Below are positions 52,400 through 60,868 of a DNA stretch of 64,000 nucleotides, piece by piece (within the stretch, counting starts at the first letter, position 1; every line of letters begins with the position of its first letter). The position numbers and the translations under genes were made by a program. This DNA comes from an uncultured Lachnospiraceae bacterium (GTDB lineage: Bacteria > Bacillota > Clostridia > Lachnospirales > Lachnospiraceae): positions 1-64,000 of the forward strand of contig CACYMJ010000007.1 of the NCBI GenBank assembly GCA_902775485.1, read 5' to 3'. A model generated the notes under the pieces. The model did not search any database and had not been told where the DNA came from. It was given only the letters and a program-made list of their open reading frames with translations.

Positions 52400-53167
52400 C
52401 TACTGCTTTTTCTGCGATTTGAAAAATTTAGCCAGATTCTCCCTTAAGTGGGTGCGGCTCACCGTTTTCAACTGATATCCGACCGGCTTAAGAGAAAGCA
52501 CTTTCATGATATTATCCTTATCATTCATACCGGTCAGGAACATGACAGGTATATCTGCCGTGTTTGGATCGGACCGAAGCATTTTAAGTACCTGTGGACC
52601 GCTTGTTACCGGCATCTCATAATCAAGAAGTATCAGATCGGCATGATTTTTGGCCAGCCATGTGATGGCCTGCATTCCGGAATTGGCCAGCTGGACGGTG
52701 TATTTATCCTTCAGCCATTCCATTATTATGTTCATATATGACACATCATCGTCAACGATAAGGATAGTCCTTCTTCTGTCATCGACATTTTGCGTATCCC
52801 CCCGCATGTATTTCTCGATGTCTTCCATCAGGTTTTCCATATCGAGAGGTCTTTCATAGAGTTTATAGATCAGATTGTCGGGAATGATCTCGGTTATCTT
52901 TTCGAAATCCTCCTTTGCTCCGATAACGATTATCTCTTCGTCATTCTCGGAACAGTATTTCTTGATATGGGAAAGGGAATCTGACGCCATACCGAGATTA
53001 TCATCGGCAAATATGATGACAAGATCCGTGCTGCCGATCGCTGACTCAACCTCTTTAGTCTTGAATGGAGAATATACCGGAGCAATTCCGATAGCACTCA
53101 GTTTTGTCTCAAGTCCCTTGATTATGAATCCTTCTGCGGATGCGACTATCAGCATTCTGTGAAACAT
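52400..53167 (-). CDS. Double-receiver response regulator
   Basis: This 255-residue protein has no DNA-binding or enzyme output domain. The N-terminal half (about 1-120) has receiver-like alternation, but the acidic pocket is not standard (VIIFADDNLGM), so it is a degenerate receiver. The C-terminal half (about 133-250) is complete: VDDD acidic cluster near 138-141, phospho-Asp182 in LILLDYEMP, Thr in FLTG and Lys234 in GYQLKT. It is the last gene of the minus-strand phosphorelay operon, 16 bases after the HPt-bearing kinase, and is the likely phosphate acceptor or a sink. Confidence 0.88.
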   Translation of the reverse strand: MFHRMLIVASAEGFIIKGLETKLSAIGIAPVYSPFKTKEVESAIGSTDLVIIFADDNLGMASDSLSHIKKYCSENDEEIIVIGAKEDFEKITEIIPDNLIYKLYERPLDMENLMEDIEKYMRGDTQNVDDRRRTILIVDDDVSYMNIIMEWLKDKYTVQLANSGMQAITWLAKNHADLILLDYEMPVTSGPQVLKMLRSDPNTADIPVMFLTGMNDKDNIMKVLSLKPVGYQLKTVSRTHLRENLAKFFKSQKKQ

Positions 53168-53183
53168 ATTATGATCCTCCGCT

Positions 53184-56100
53184 CTAGTGTGTCTCTTGTA
53201 TTATCTCTTTTATACCGTCCCAGTCAAGTTGGGAAACCATATCACGCAATCTGTCAAACCGGTATTCGTCTTCCGACGGCAGTTTATAATCCTGTACGGA
53301 ATCAAGCACCATTTTGGCAAGACCGTAGTCCATGTTTTCTGCAAACTCCAACAGACCTTCATATGCATCCTTTAACATGTCTTCGGGTATTTCCGGACGA
53401 TCCTCATCCTTCTTCAACATCGGAGCAAGGTCTTCTATGATGCTGCGATACTTATCCATCATTGTAACATGATGAGAGGTAATAAAGCCAATATTTCCTT
53501 CTTTACCCGCCATTTCAAGGGATTGTGCATCGTCTCCAAGCTCTGTGGCACCGATAAGACGTGAACTGCTCTTTAAAGCATGAACCTTGATCGTGTAGTT
53601 TGTCCAGTCCTGTGTATCATAGAATCCCTGTAACTCTTTGGATTTGTCTTCGTAGGAATCATAGTATATCTGCAGGACGGACAGGAACGTTTCCTCGTTT
53701 CCGCTGTTACGGATCGCGGCCTCGGAATCTATACCCGGTATGAGTTCGTACCATTTGGCATCATTCTTCGCATCTTCCATATCAGGGGATTCTGTCCGGT
53801 CAGGCTCAGCGATATCATCGACATCGTCAGCTTCTTCCTCATACATTGCATATTCTTCATTTGCTTTTGAGAAGATCGGTCCGAGATTATAGTTATGGTT
53901 GCCCTTTACAATGTATATGAGACCAAAGGTACCCTCACCGCAGTTGGATGAAATTCCGGCGGATGCTTTCTGGAAGATGATATTGTCAAACTTCATCTTT
54001 TCACGGACCTTTTCTTCAATCCATAACAGTTCTTCTTCCGTCATGCCTGCATAGGTGATGAACAAAAACGACCTGTCGGGATAGACGTTGGAAGGAAGGG
54101 CGTGTTTAATGTATTTTTCATAACAGCGTCTCTCACTTCCGATCATGAAGTCGCCGACTCCCAGATTATCGTTTTTCATCCTCAGTACGGGGCGGAGCCA
54201 GAGTGTGTTCAGAACAGAGTTCATGAACGGACTGATACGGTTTCGTCTTGCCATGATGTCCGTACTCTTGATGACAAAACTGCAGTTGATGAGCTTCTTT
54301 GCCGATTCAAGCTCGGATACTATCTTATCGACAGGGAGATTTTGCTGCGCAAGCCTTGCGGCGATGGCAACGAGAATTCCGGTTCCGCTTGAGACACATT
54401 CCGAATTGATTATCGTAACGTTGTCAAACGACTGTGCAGCCCTTATCGCGCGACCGTATTCCCTGCTGCTGCCGGTAGTAAGAGTGATATAGATGAGGTG
54501 ATGTGCTCTCGTAAGCTCTTTGGAGAAGAAAGCGGTTAGAGCTTCTTCCGAAGGCGGCTCCGAGTCTACCATCTTGGTCTTGTCGGACATATAGCGGACA
54601 AGCTCTTCGGAATCAATATCTATGTTGTCATAGAATACTCCTTCGTTTGTGATGACGGTATAAGGGAGTATTCCGATCTGAAGATCCCTGATTATACTTG
54701 CGGGAAGATCGCTCATGGTACTTGTTGCTATCGCAACGGGCTTCTTTCTGGCATAACCGCTTGCGGTGTTCATCTGAATGCCGGCGGCATCACTGCCTGC
54801 ACGGGTTTCGATCTTCTCGGCAGGAAGATGTGCAAGAAGCATGTTTTCAAGCTGAAGTCCGGATACGGGCTTTACCAGATATCCGTCAAATCCGGTATTG
54901 TTGTACAGCTCGATATTCTCGCCGCCCGCATTGGCGGTAAGAACGATTATGGGGATGTTCTGATTGAGCCCGCCCTTCTGATTCCTGATCTGTTCAAAAC
55001 ATTCTATTCCGTCCATTTCCGGCATCAGATGATCCATGAAGATCAGATCGTATCTGTTATGAAGCGTGAGCGTCAGAGCATCATGTCCCGAAAGGGCAAG
55101 ATCAACCTGAATCCTGGTTCCGCTAAGGAGCTTCTGTTCGACCTGAAGGTTCATCTCGTTGTCATCGACTATCAGTATCCGCGCGTCTTTTGCAGTGAAA
55201 CTGTGCTCATATTTGGTTCCGGCGGCTCCTTGAGCATTTGCTATATTGATATCGCCGACACGTTCATCGGATGAGATCTTTTGCCGTAACGTAACGGCAA
55301 AGGTCGATCCTTCGGTATAAACGCTGTTAACCGTTATCTCGCCGTCCATCAGTTCAACGAGCTGCTTAACAATGGACAGTCCCAGACCGGTTCCTTCTAT
55401 ATAACGGTTTTTCTCTTCATCGACTCTCTGGAATGTATCAAACAGATGCGGCAGGGCATCAGGCTTGATACCCATTCCGGTATCGGAGATATTTATCTTG
55501 AGCAGTACTTCGCCTTCCTGTGGGAATTCGCACTCTATATAAAGACTCACTGAGCCTTCCTTTGTGTACTTGACCGCATTGTTAAGAAGGTTTATCAGTA
55601 TCTGTTTGATCCTGACCTCATCACCGAAAAGGGCGGCAGGTACATTGGGATCGATATTTACATTGAACGTAAGGCCCTTTTCCTCGGCCTTGAGCCATAT
55701 CATGTTCACGATCTCGGATATAAGCGATGCCACATCGTAGTTTACGGGCACGATATCCATTTTTCCCGCTTCTATCTTTGAGATGTCCAGGATATCGTTT
55801 ATAAGTGCCAGGAGCATTTTTCCGGCACCCTGTATGTTTCTGGCATCCTTTAATATCTCTTCGGAAGCATCTTCCTGACGAAGTATTATCTCGTTAAGTC
55901 CGAGGACCGTATTTATGGGAGTACGGATCTCATGACTCATGCTGGAGAAGAAGCGGTTCTGGGACCGGTTGAGCTCCTCAAGCTCAATCGATTTTTCTTC
56001 GGCACGTTTGGCTTCCTTCTGATATATCCTTGTCTGGAATGTGATCAGAATGGTCAGCATCGCCCAGTCAATGAGGAATTTTAAGAAGGAATATATATAA

Positions 56101-56582
56101 TCCGATTCGCGCGAATAGGCAGTCACAATATCGGGCCGGACATAAGATGCGATCCAGCATGCCGAGATAATGCCCAGGTTGATCATACACATAATGACGC
56201 GGAACTTACCGTCCAATACGAGCACAAGATAGTAAGATCCGATCAGAAGAGTCATCGGGGCTCCGCAGAGTACCCCGCCTTTTGTAAAGAACATGAACGG
56301 GAGAAAACCGAAAACGACAAAATATGCCACGAGTATCTTGGCGGTTTTTATCCCGTTCCTTTTAACGGCATACGTCAGAAGTATGATGCAGATCAATATA
56401 ACAACAATGGAGACTATGATCGATGAAAGCGGTTCGCGAAGTACGATACCGATTATCATGGTCACGATAAGAGCTACGGTCAGACATGCGGAATAAAGCA
56501 CAAACGTTCTGTCCTTTACGTATATGGAAGAGTCAAACAGATAGTCCGCGAACCTTTTGTTAAGCCTTTTCAGATACTTCAT
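53184..56582 (-). CDS. Hybrid histidine kinase with embedded DegV domain and HPt
   Basis: This 1132-residue membrane kinase has a rare domain order. About six membrane helices (25-185) are followed by HisKA with His217 in SMSHEIRTP, HATPase (NLLNNAVKYTKEG; SDTGMGI; GTGLGLSIV) and a receiver with Asp517 in FMDHLMP. A full-length DegV/EDD domain follows (about 612-892): VAIATSTMSDLP, ILPYTVI, TLTTGSSREYGRA, RRNRISPFMNSVL and SSNCGEGTFGLIYIV at the places of the DegV signatures. An HPt domain with His1001 in KVHALKSSSRLIG comes near the end. The DegV part suggests that a fatty acid or similar lipid tunes the relay. The gene overlaps the upstream kinase gene by ATGA. Confidence 0.93.
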   Translation of the reverse strand: MKYLKRLNKRFADYLFDSSIYVKDRTFVLYSACLTVALIVTMIIGIVLREPLSSIIVSIVVILICIILLTYAVKRNGIKTAKILVAYFVVFGFLPFMFFTKGGVLCGAPMTLLIGSYYLVLVLDGKFRVIMCMINLGIISACWIASYVRPDIVTAYSRESDYIYSFLKFLIDWAMLTILITFQTRIYQKEAKRAEEKSIELEELNRSQNRFFSSMSHEIRTPINTVLGLNEIILRQEDASEEILKDARNIQGAGKMLLALINDILDISKIEAGKMDIVPVNYDVASLISEIVNMIWLKAEEKGLTFNVNIDPNVPAALFGDEVRIKQILINLLNNAVKYTKEGSVSLYIECEFPQEGEVLLKINISDTGMGIKPDALPHLFDTFQRVDEEKNRYIEGTGLGLSIVKQLVELMDGEITVNSVYTEGSTFAVTLRQKISSDERVGDINIANAQGAAGTKYEHSFTAKDARILIVDDNEMNLQVEQKLLSGTRIQVDLALSGHDALTLTLHNRYDLIFMDHLMPEMDGIECFEQIRNQKGGLNQNIPIIVLTANAGGENIELYNNTGFDGYLVKPVSGLQLENMLLAHLPAEKIETRAGSDAAGIQMNTASGYARKKPVAIATSTMSDLPASIIRDLQIGILPYTVITNEGVFYDNIDIDSEELVRYMSDKTKMVDSEPPSEEALTAFFSKELTRAHHLIYITLTTGSSREYGRAIRAAQSFDNVTIINSECVSSGTGILVAIAARLAQQNLPVDKIVSELESAKKLINCSFVIKSTDIMARRNRISPFMNSVLNTLWLRPVLRMKNDNLGVGDFMIGSERRCYEKYIKHALPSNVYPDRSFLFITYAGMTEEELLWIEEKVREKMKFDNIIFQKASAGISSNCGEGTFGLIYIVKGNHNYNLGPIFSKANEEYAMYEEEADDVDDIAEPDRTESPDMEDAKNDAKWYELIPGIDSEAAIRNSGNEETFLSVLQIYYDSYEDKSKELQGFYDTQDWTNYTIKVHALKSSSRLIGATELGDDAQSLEMAGKEGNIGFITSHHVTMMDKYRSIIEDLAPMLKKDEDRPEIPEDMLKDAYEGLLEFAENMDYGLAKMVLDSVQDYKLPSEDEYRFDRLRDMVSQLDWDGIKEIIQETH

Positions 56583-58624
56583 CTATCATCCCTCCCCTCG
56601 TACGATATCATATCTTCGGGAAGGACATTTTTCATGACACGCTCAAATTCCCCGAGATTGATAGGTTTGGCGATAAATCCGTCAAAGCCTTCCTTCATGA
56701 ACATTTCTCTTGCACCGCTTAATGCATTTGCGGTAAGAGCTATGATAACGGGCTTTCTGAAACTTGTATCGGCCGCCTGCCGTATGCGCCTGGCCGTTTC
56801 GACCCCGTCCATCTCCGGCATCATGTGATCCATAAATATCACATCATACTGTCCGGTTTCATATTTTTCTATCGCTTCCCTGCCACTTTCGGCGGTATCA
56901 ACTGTCATACCGTAATCGCGCAGGAGTCCCGAAGCAACGACAAGGTTCATAACCTCATCATCAACAACAAGTGCGCTGACCCTGTCAAAAACAGGCTTTT
57001 GAGAATTGTCATCAGAGACGGAGACAAAGCCCTCACCGTTTAATGCCCGTACAACCGGAAATGCGTAGGGTTTTTGGACGATCACGACGCGGCTGCCCTC
57101 ATCAGCCTCAAATCCCGCGTTTGCCGAAACAACGATACGGTAATCTTTTTCGGCCAATTCATTAAGCAGGTCATGGTTTGCCGCGTACTCTTCCTCGCCG
57201 GTAAAGATATATGATACATCAAGATCCTTAATCAGGCGTTCAAGCTCATTTTTTGTAACAGCTGAGTACAGCTTCAGCCGAAGACCTGTAGCCAGATTGA
57301 TGGCCATGGATCTGTAGAAATCCCTGACTTCCGGAACGGTGTATTTTTCGGGTCTGAAGAAGAATACGATGTTCTCGGCAGAACTGCCCTCAATACTCAG
57401 ACACGGTGTCGGATCGACGACCTGCTGCGGAATGGATATTCTGACAGTTGTGCCCTTGCCTTTGGTGCTGCTTATGTTTACGAATCCGCCCATTCTGTGA
57501 ACGATGCCGTATACGATCGGAAGACCGATACCTATACCGCCGGTGCTGCGGTTACGTTTTTTATTGGCCTGATACATTCCTTTGGATACACGCGACATAT
57601 CGGCTCTTGTCATTCCCATACCGGTATCGGTTATCTCTATCGTGAGGTTTATTCCGTACTGCTGTTGTATGGGGAAAACCTTGACATATATCCCCCCGCG
57701 CCTGGTAAACTTGACCGCGTTTTCGATAAGATGACGAAACAGCTTATGGAGCTTTTCAATGTCCCCGCGAAGCATTGAAGGAGTCTCGGGAGCCAGGTCG
57801 ACAATAAGCTCAAGCTCATCCTTGTTTTTCATGGCTTTATAGTTTTCAACCACGTCGTTGATAAGAGAGATACACATATAGTTCTCTTCATCAAGAAGGA
57901 GCTCACCTCTCTTAAGTTCGGTATAATCCTGGATATCCTCGATCTGGTGCGCGAGCCTGATACCTGCATGCTGTATGGTCGACAGCTCATTGCAGTTGTT
58001 GTTTTTCTGCAATATGGAGGTCATACCGCTTATGACGTTAACCGGAGTGCGCAGCTCGTGGGATATGTTGGAGAGGAAATCCTCCATGTCATGGTCATTC
58101 TGGCTGACTGTGTCCATCCATTCGCGGATCTTATCTTTTTCGGTATTTCTGCGGTTTACTGTGATCCTGCTGAACACATAGAGGGTAAGAACGGTAACTA
58201 CATGATATACGATCCTCATGATGTCAAACGGCTTAAGATCAGCCTGGGAATTCAGATACAGGAATCTGAACTGTATCAGCATTACGAGAATATATTCAAT
58301 AAAGATCATGTTCAGGAGGTTTATCCGGTCAGACATTGTAAATGTCACCATGAACAGAACGACGGATATCGAAATATCAAACAGGCTTGTTTCATGTATC
58401 CCGTGATAGAAAAGCAGGAAAGCGGCAAACGTGAAATAGATGTATATCCTGTGGTTTGAACTGAGATTATTGGATAAATGCAGGATCCACAGTGCGAAAA
58501 TTCCGGCCAGTACGACCGCGGGAACCCAGAATTCCCATTTTCCGATATAGTTTTGGATTATGCATGATATACCCGCAAGTGTGCATATGGATATCATCAA
58601 ACGTTCTTTTCTGATGTCGTCCAC
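56579..58624 (-). CDS. Hybrid histidine kinase with degenerate and normal receivers
   Basis: This 681-residue membrane kinase has about five N-terminal helices (10-155), then HisKA with His189 in NISHELRTPVN and HATPase (LIENAVKFTRRGG; TDTGMGM; GGIGIGLPIVYG). A receiver-like domain without phospho-Asp follows (about 415-530, IVFFFRPEKYTV ... VVIVQKPY), then a normal C-terminal receiver with Asp599 in FMDHMMP and Lys in FIAKPI. It starts with GTG, with AGGAGG 6 bases ahead, and is the first gene of the operon. It has no HPt domain, whereas the next kinase does, so its receiver may pass phosphate to that HPt and on to the double-receiver protein. Confidence 0.93.
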   Translation of the reverse strand: MDDIRKERLMISICTLAGISCIIQNYIGKWEFWVPAVVLAGIFALWILHLSNNLSSNHRIYIYFTFAAFLLFYHGIHETSLFDISISVVLFMVTFTMSDRINLLNMIFIEYILVMLIQFRFLYLNSQADLKPFDIMRIVYHVVTVLTLYVFSRITVNRRNTEKDKIREWMDTVSQNDHDMEDFLSNISHELRTPVNVISGMTSILQKNNNCNELSTIQHAGIRLAHQIEDIQDYTELKRGELLLDEENYMCISLINDVVENYKAMKNKDELELIVDLAPETPSMLRGDIEKLHKLFRHLIENAVKFTRRGGIYVKVFPIQQQYGINLTIEITDTGMGMTRADMSRVSKGMYQANKKRNRSTGGIGIGLPIVYGIVHRMGGFVNISSTKGKGTTVRISIPQQVVDPTPCLSIEGSSAENIVFFFRPEKYTVPEVRDFYRSMAINLATGLRLKLYSAVTKNELERLIKDLDVSYIFTGEEEYAANHDLLNELAEKDYRIVVSANAGFEADEGSRVVIVQKPYAFPVVRALNGEGFVSVSDDNSQKPVFDRVSALVVDDEVMNLVVASGLLRDYGMTVDTAESGREAIEKYETGQYDVIFMDHMMPEMDGVETARRIRQAADTSFRKPVIIALTANALSGAREMFMKEGFDGFIAKPINLGEFERVMKNVLPEDMISYEGRDDR

Positions 58625-58712
58625 GGCGGCCTCCTTTTGTTTCGAAAAACGTTAAAATACGCTATTTCTACTTTACCATCAAAATAGCGTCTTTTCCACA
58701 GAAAATGGATAT

Positions 58713-58742
58713 TTGTAACATACTTTTATGCTTTGATATAAT
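58713..58742 (+). promoter_or_regulatory. Promoter of dus giving a probable leaderless transcript
   Basis: TTGTAA (58713-58718), 18 bases and TATAAT (58737-58742). The ATG begins at 58749, which is where transcription should start (6-7 bases after the -10 box). No ribosome site fits between. Confidence 0.7.
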
Positions 58743-58748
58743 AAAAAA

Positions 58749-59726
58749 ATGAGTGGATTGTATCTTGCTCCCATGGAGGAGCTTACGGGATATGCGTTCC
58801 GAAACACCTTAAGCAGGCATTTCGGCGGTGTTGACAAGTATTTTACACCGTTTATATCCTGTGACAACAGGATAATGAAGACCCGCAGCAGCAGGGAACT
58901 CGACCCTTCCAACAACAAGGGATTAAATGTTGTGCCGCAGCTGCTGACAAACGATAAGGATCAGTTTAACGAAGCGGCCAAACTGATCGCGGATCTCGGG
59001 TATGAGGAGATAAATATCAACTTCGGATGTCCGTCCAATACCGTTGCCTCCAAGTTTAAAGGAAGCGGGATATTACGCGCTCCCGATATCATGCAGCGTT
59101 TCCTTGACGGGGTGTTCAACGATGAAGGAAGTGCCTTAAGGGACAATCCGAATCTTCGCATATCGGTAAAAACAAGAGTCGGATACAATGACACTTCGGA
59201 TTTCGAGAATGTGATAAGATTGCTGAACACATATCCTTTCAGTGAAGTCATCGTTCATCCGAGACTGAAGAAGGATCTGTATAACGGGAAGCCCAGAATG
59301 GAGATGTTCGATGCTGCATGTGAAAAGATAAGATGCAGCAGCATCGTATATAACGGGGATGTGATTTCGCCTGAAGATCATAATGCCATATTAAGCAGAT
59401 ATTCGGACAGGCCGCACTCAGTTGATGCCGTTATGATCGGAAGGGGAGCGATCGGATATCCCGGGTTGTTCAGGCAGATCAGAACAGGTACCAGGATGAC
59501 AGTGGATGAGCTGTATGCTTTCCTGACGGATTTGTTCGAGATTTATAAGGATGATTGCGGACCGCAGCCTGCGGTTGCGAAGATGAAGGAAGTATGGTCA
59601 TATACCTGCAGTCTTATAGAAGATAAGGATGAACGTGCAAGGGTGCATAAGAGCATAATAAAAGCAAAGGACGAAAACGCATACAGGGATGCGGCGGCTG
59701 TTGCCAAAAGGAGTTTTAGGCTATGA
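58749..59726 (+). CDS. dus: tRNA-dihydrouridine synthase
   Basis: This 325-residue flavoenzyme reduces uridines in the D-loop of tRNA. It shows the family opening LYLAPMEELTGYAFR, the active-site ININFGCPSNTV with catalytic Cys, SVKTRVGY, VHPR and the FMN phosphate loop DAVMIGRGAIGYPGLF. There is no Shine-Dalgarno sequence and the -10 box lies 6 bases before the ATG, so the mRNA is probably leaderless. It overlaps sbcD by ATGA, so dus, sbcD and sbcC form one transcription unit. Confidence 0.95.
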   Translation: MSGLYLAPMEELTGYAFRNTLSRHFGGVDKYFTPFISCDNRIMKTRSSRELDPSNNKGLNVVPQLLTNDKDQFNEAAKLIADLGYEEININFGCPSNTVASKFKGSGILRAPDIMQRFLDGVFNDEGSALRDNPNLRISVKTRVGYNDTSDFENVIRLLNTYPFSEVIVHPRLKKDLYNGKPRMEMFDAACEKIRCSSIVYNGDVISPEDHNAILSRYSDRPHSVDAVMIGRGAIGYPGLFRQIRTGTRMTVDELYAFLTDLFEIYKDDCGPQPAVAKMKEVWSYTCSLIEDKDERARVHKSIIKAKDENAYRDAAAVAKRSFRL

Positions 59727-60868
59727 GGTTTTTACATACATCGGACTGGCATCTGGGAATGACATACAGGGGCGGGATATCATACGAACAGGATCAGAGA
59801 TACGTAACCGACATGATATGCGGCATTGCTGCGGATGAAGGAGTAGACGGTATCCTGATAGCGGGAGATATATTCGACAAAAGCATCTCATCCCAGGAGG
59901 CACTCAGGATGTGTGACGGGATAATAACCCATATTTGTTCTGATCTGAAGATACCCGTATATATGATCGCAGGAAACCATGACGGTGCACAGCGGCTCTC
60001 CCAGTACAGCAGGCTGCTTAGGGGGAGCGGGCTGTATATCGCCGGATCCCTTACAAAGGACGTCTGCGTTGTAAACACAGACGACGCCGATATTTATCTT
60101 CTGCCCTGGATATCAACGGACAAGGTGAAAACAGTGTTTCCCGAAAGGTCGGAAGAGGTCGATTCGATGGAGAGCGCATACCGGATAGTGCTCGATGAGT
60201 ACAGACGAAGCTTTACGCCCGGGCGGTTTAACATACTTTTGGCACATGCGTTCATCGTGGAGGCCGAGACGAGTATAAGTGACCGTGCGGCTGAAGTGGG
60301 AAGGGCAACCGCAGTAGGTTCCAAAGTATTTGAGGGCTTCGATTATGTTGCACTCGGACATCTGCATGCTCCGCAGGATATTACCGATAAGATCAGATAC
60401 AGCGGATCTCCTATGGCATATGCTTTCGGAAAAGAAGAAAAACAGGTCAAGAGCGTAACGATAGTGGATACGTCCGACGGATCGCACACCATTGTTCCAA
60501 TCCCCCAGCTTCATGCTCGTACTACCTTGAAAGGTACACTTGATACGATCATGAAAGCGGATTATGAAGAAGATGTTATGAAGGGATATGTCAGGCTGGA
60601 GGTTACAGATTCCTATGTCGGAATGGAAACGATGGCGGTTCTCAGGGAGAGATATGTAAATCTTCTGGAGGTTTGCGGAAGGGATCCGGAAAGAGCCGAT
60701 GCAACAATAACAATGACCATGGATGAGTTTGCCGGTGCGGGTAATGATCCCGGATCGGTATTTGTACAGTACCGTAAGGATACGCTCAGCGCAGAGCCGG
60801 ATGATCATCTGATCAGGCTGTTTGAGGATTCCGTAAGAAAATATGACGGGAGGATGAGTACGCTGTGA
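59723..60868 (+). CDS. sbcD: Exonuclease SbcD (Mre11-type nuclease)
   Basis: This 381-residue metallophosphoesterase subunit of the SbcCD complex cuts DNA hairpins and protein-blocked ends. Metal-site motifs are in order: HTSDWHLGMTYRGG, IAGDIFDKS, IAGNHDGAQRL, LAHAFIVEAETS and ALGHLHAPQ. It overlaps dus by ATGA and sbcC by GTGA, so all three are translationally coupled. Confidence 0.95.
   Translation: MRFLHTSDWHLGMTYRGGISYEQDQRYVTDMICGIAADEGVDGILIAGDIFDKSISSQEALRMCDGIITHICSDLKIPVYMIAGNHDGAQRLSQYSRLLRGSGLYIAGSLTKDVCVVNTDDADIYLLPWISTDKVKTVFPERSEEVDSMESAYRIVLDEYRRSFTPGRFNILLAHAFIVEAETSISDRAAEVGRATAVGSKVFEGFDYVALGHLHAPQDITDKIRYSGSPMAYAFGKEEKQVKSVTIVDTSDGSHTIVPIPQLHARTTLKGTLDTIMKADYEEDVMKGYVRLEVTDSYVGMETMAVLRERYVNLLEVCGRDPERADATITMTMDEFAGAGNDPGSVFVQYRKDTLSAEPDDHLIRLFEDSVRKYDGRMSTL

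Noticed and set aside
57947..58459. 170-codon plus-strand frame opposite the first hybrid kinase
   Set aside because: It mirrors the conserved HisKA and membrane region of the kinase; no ribosome site.
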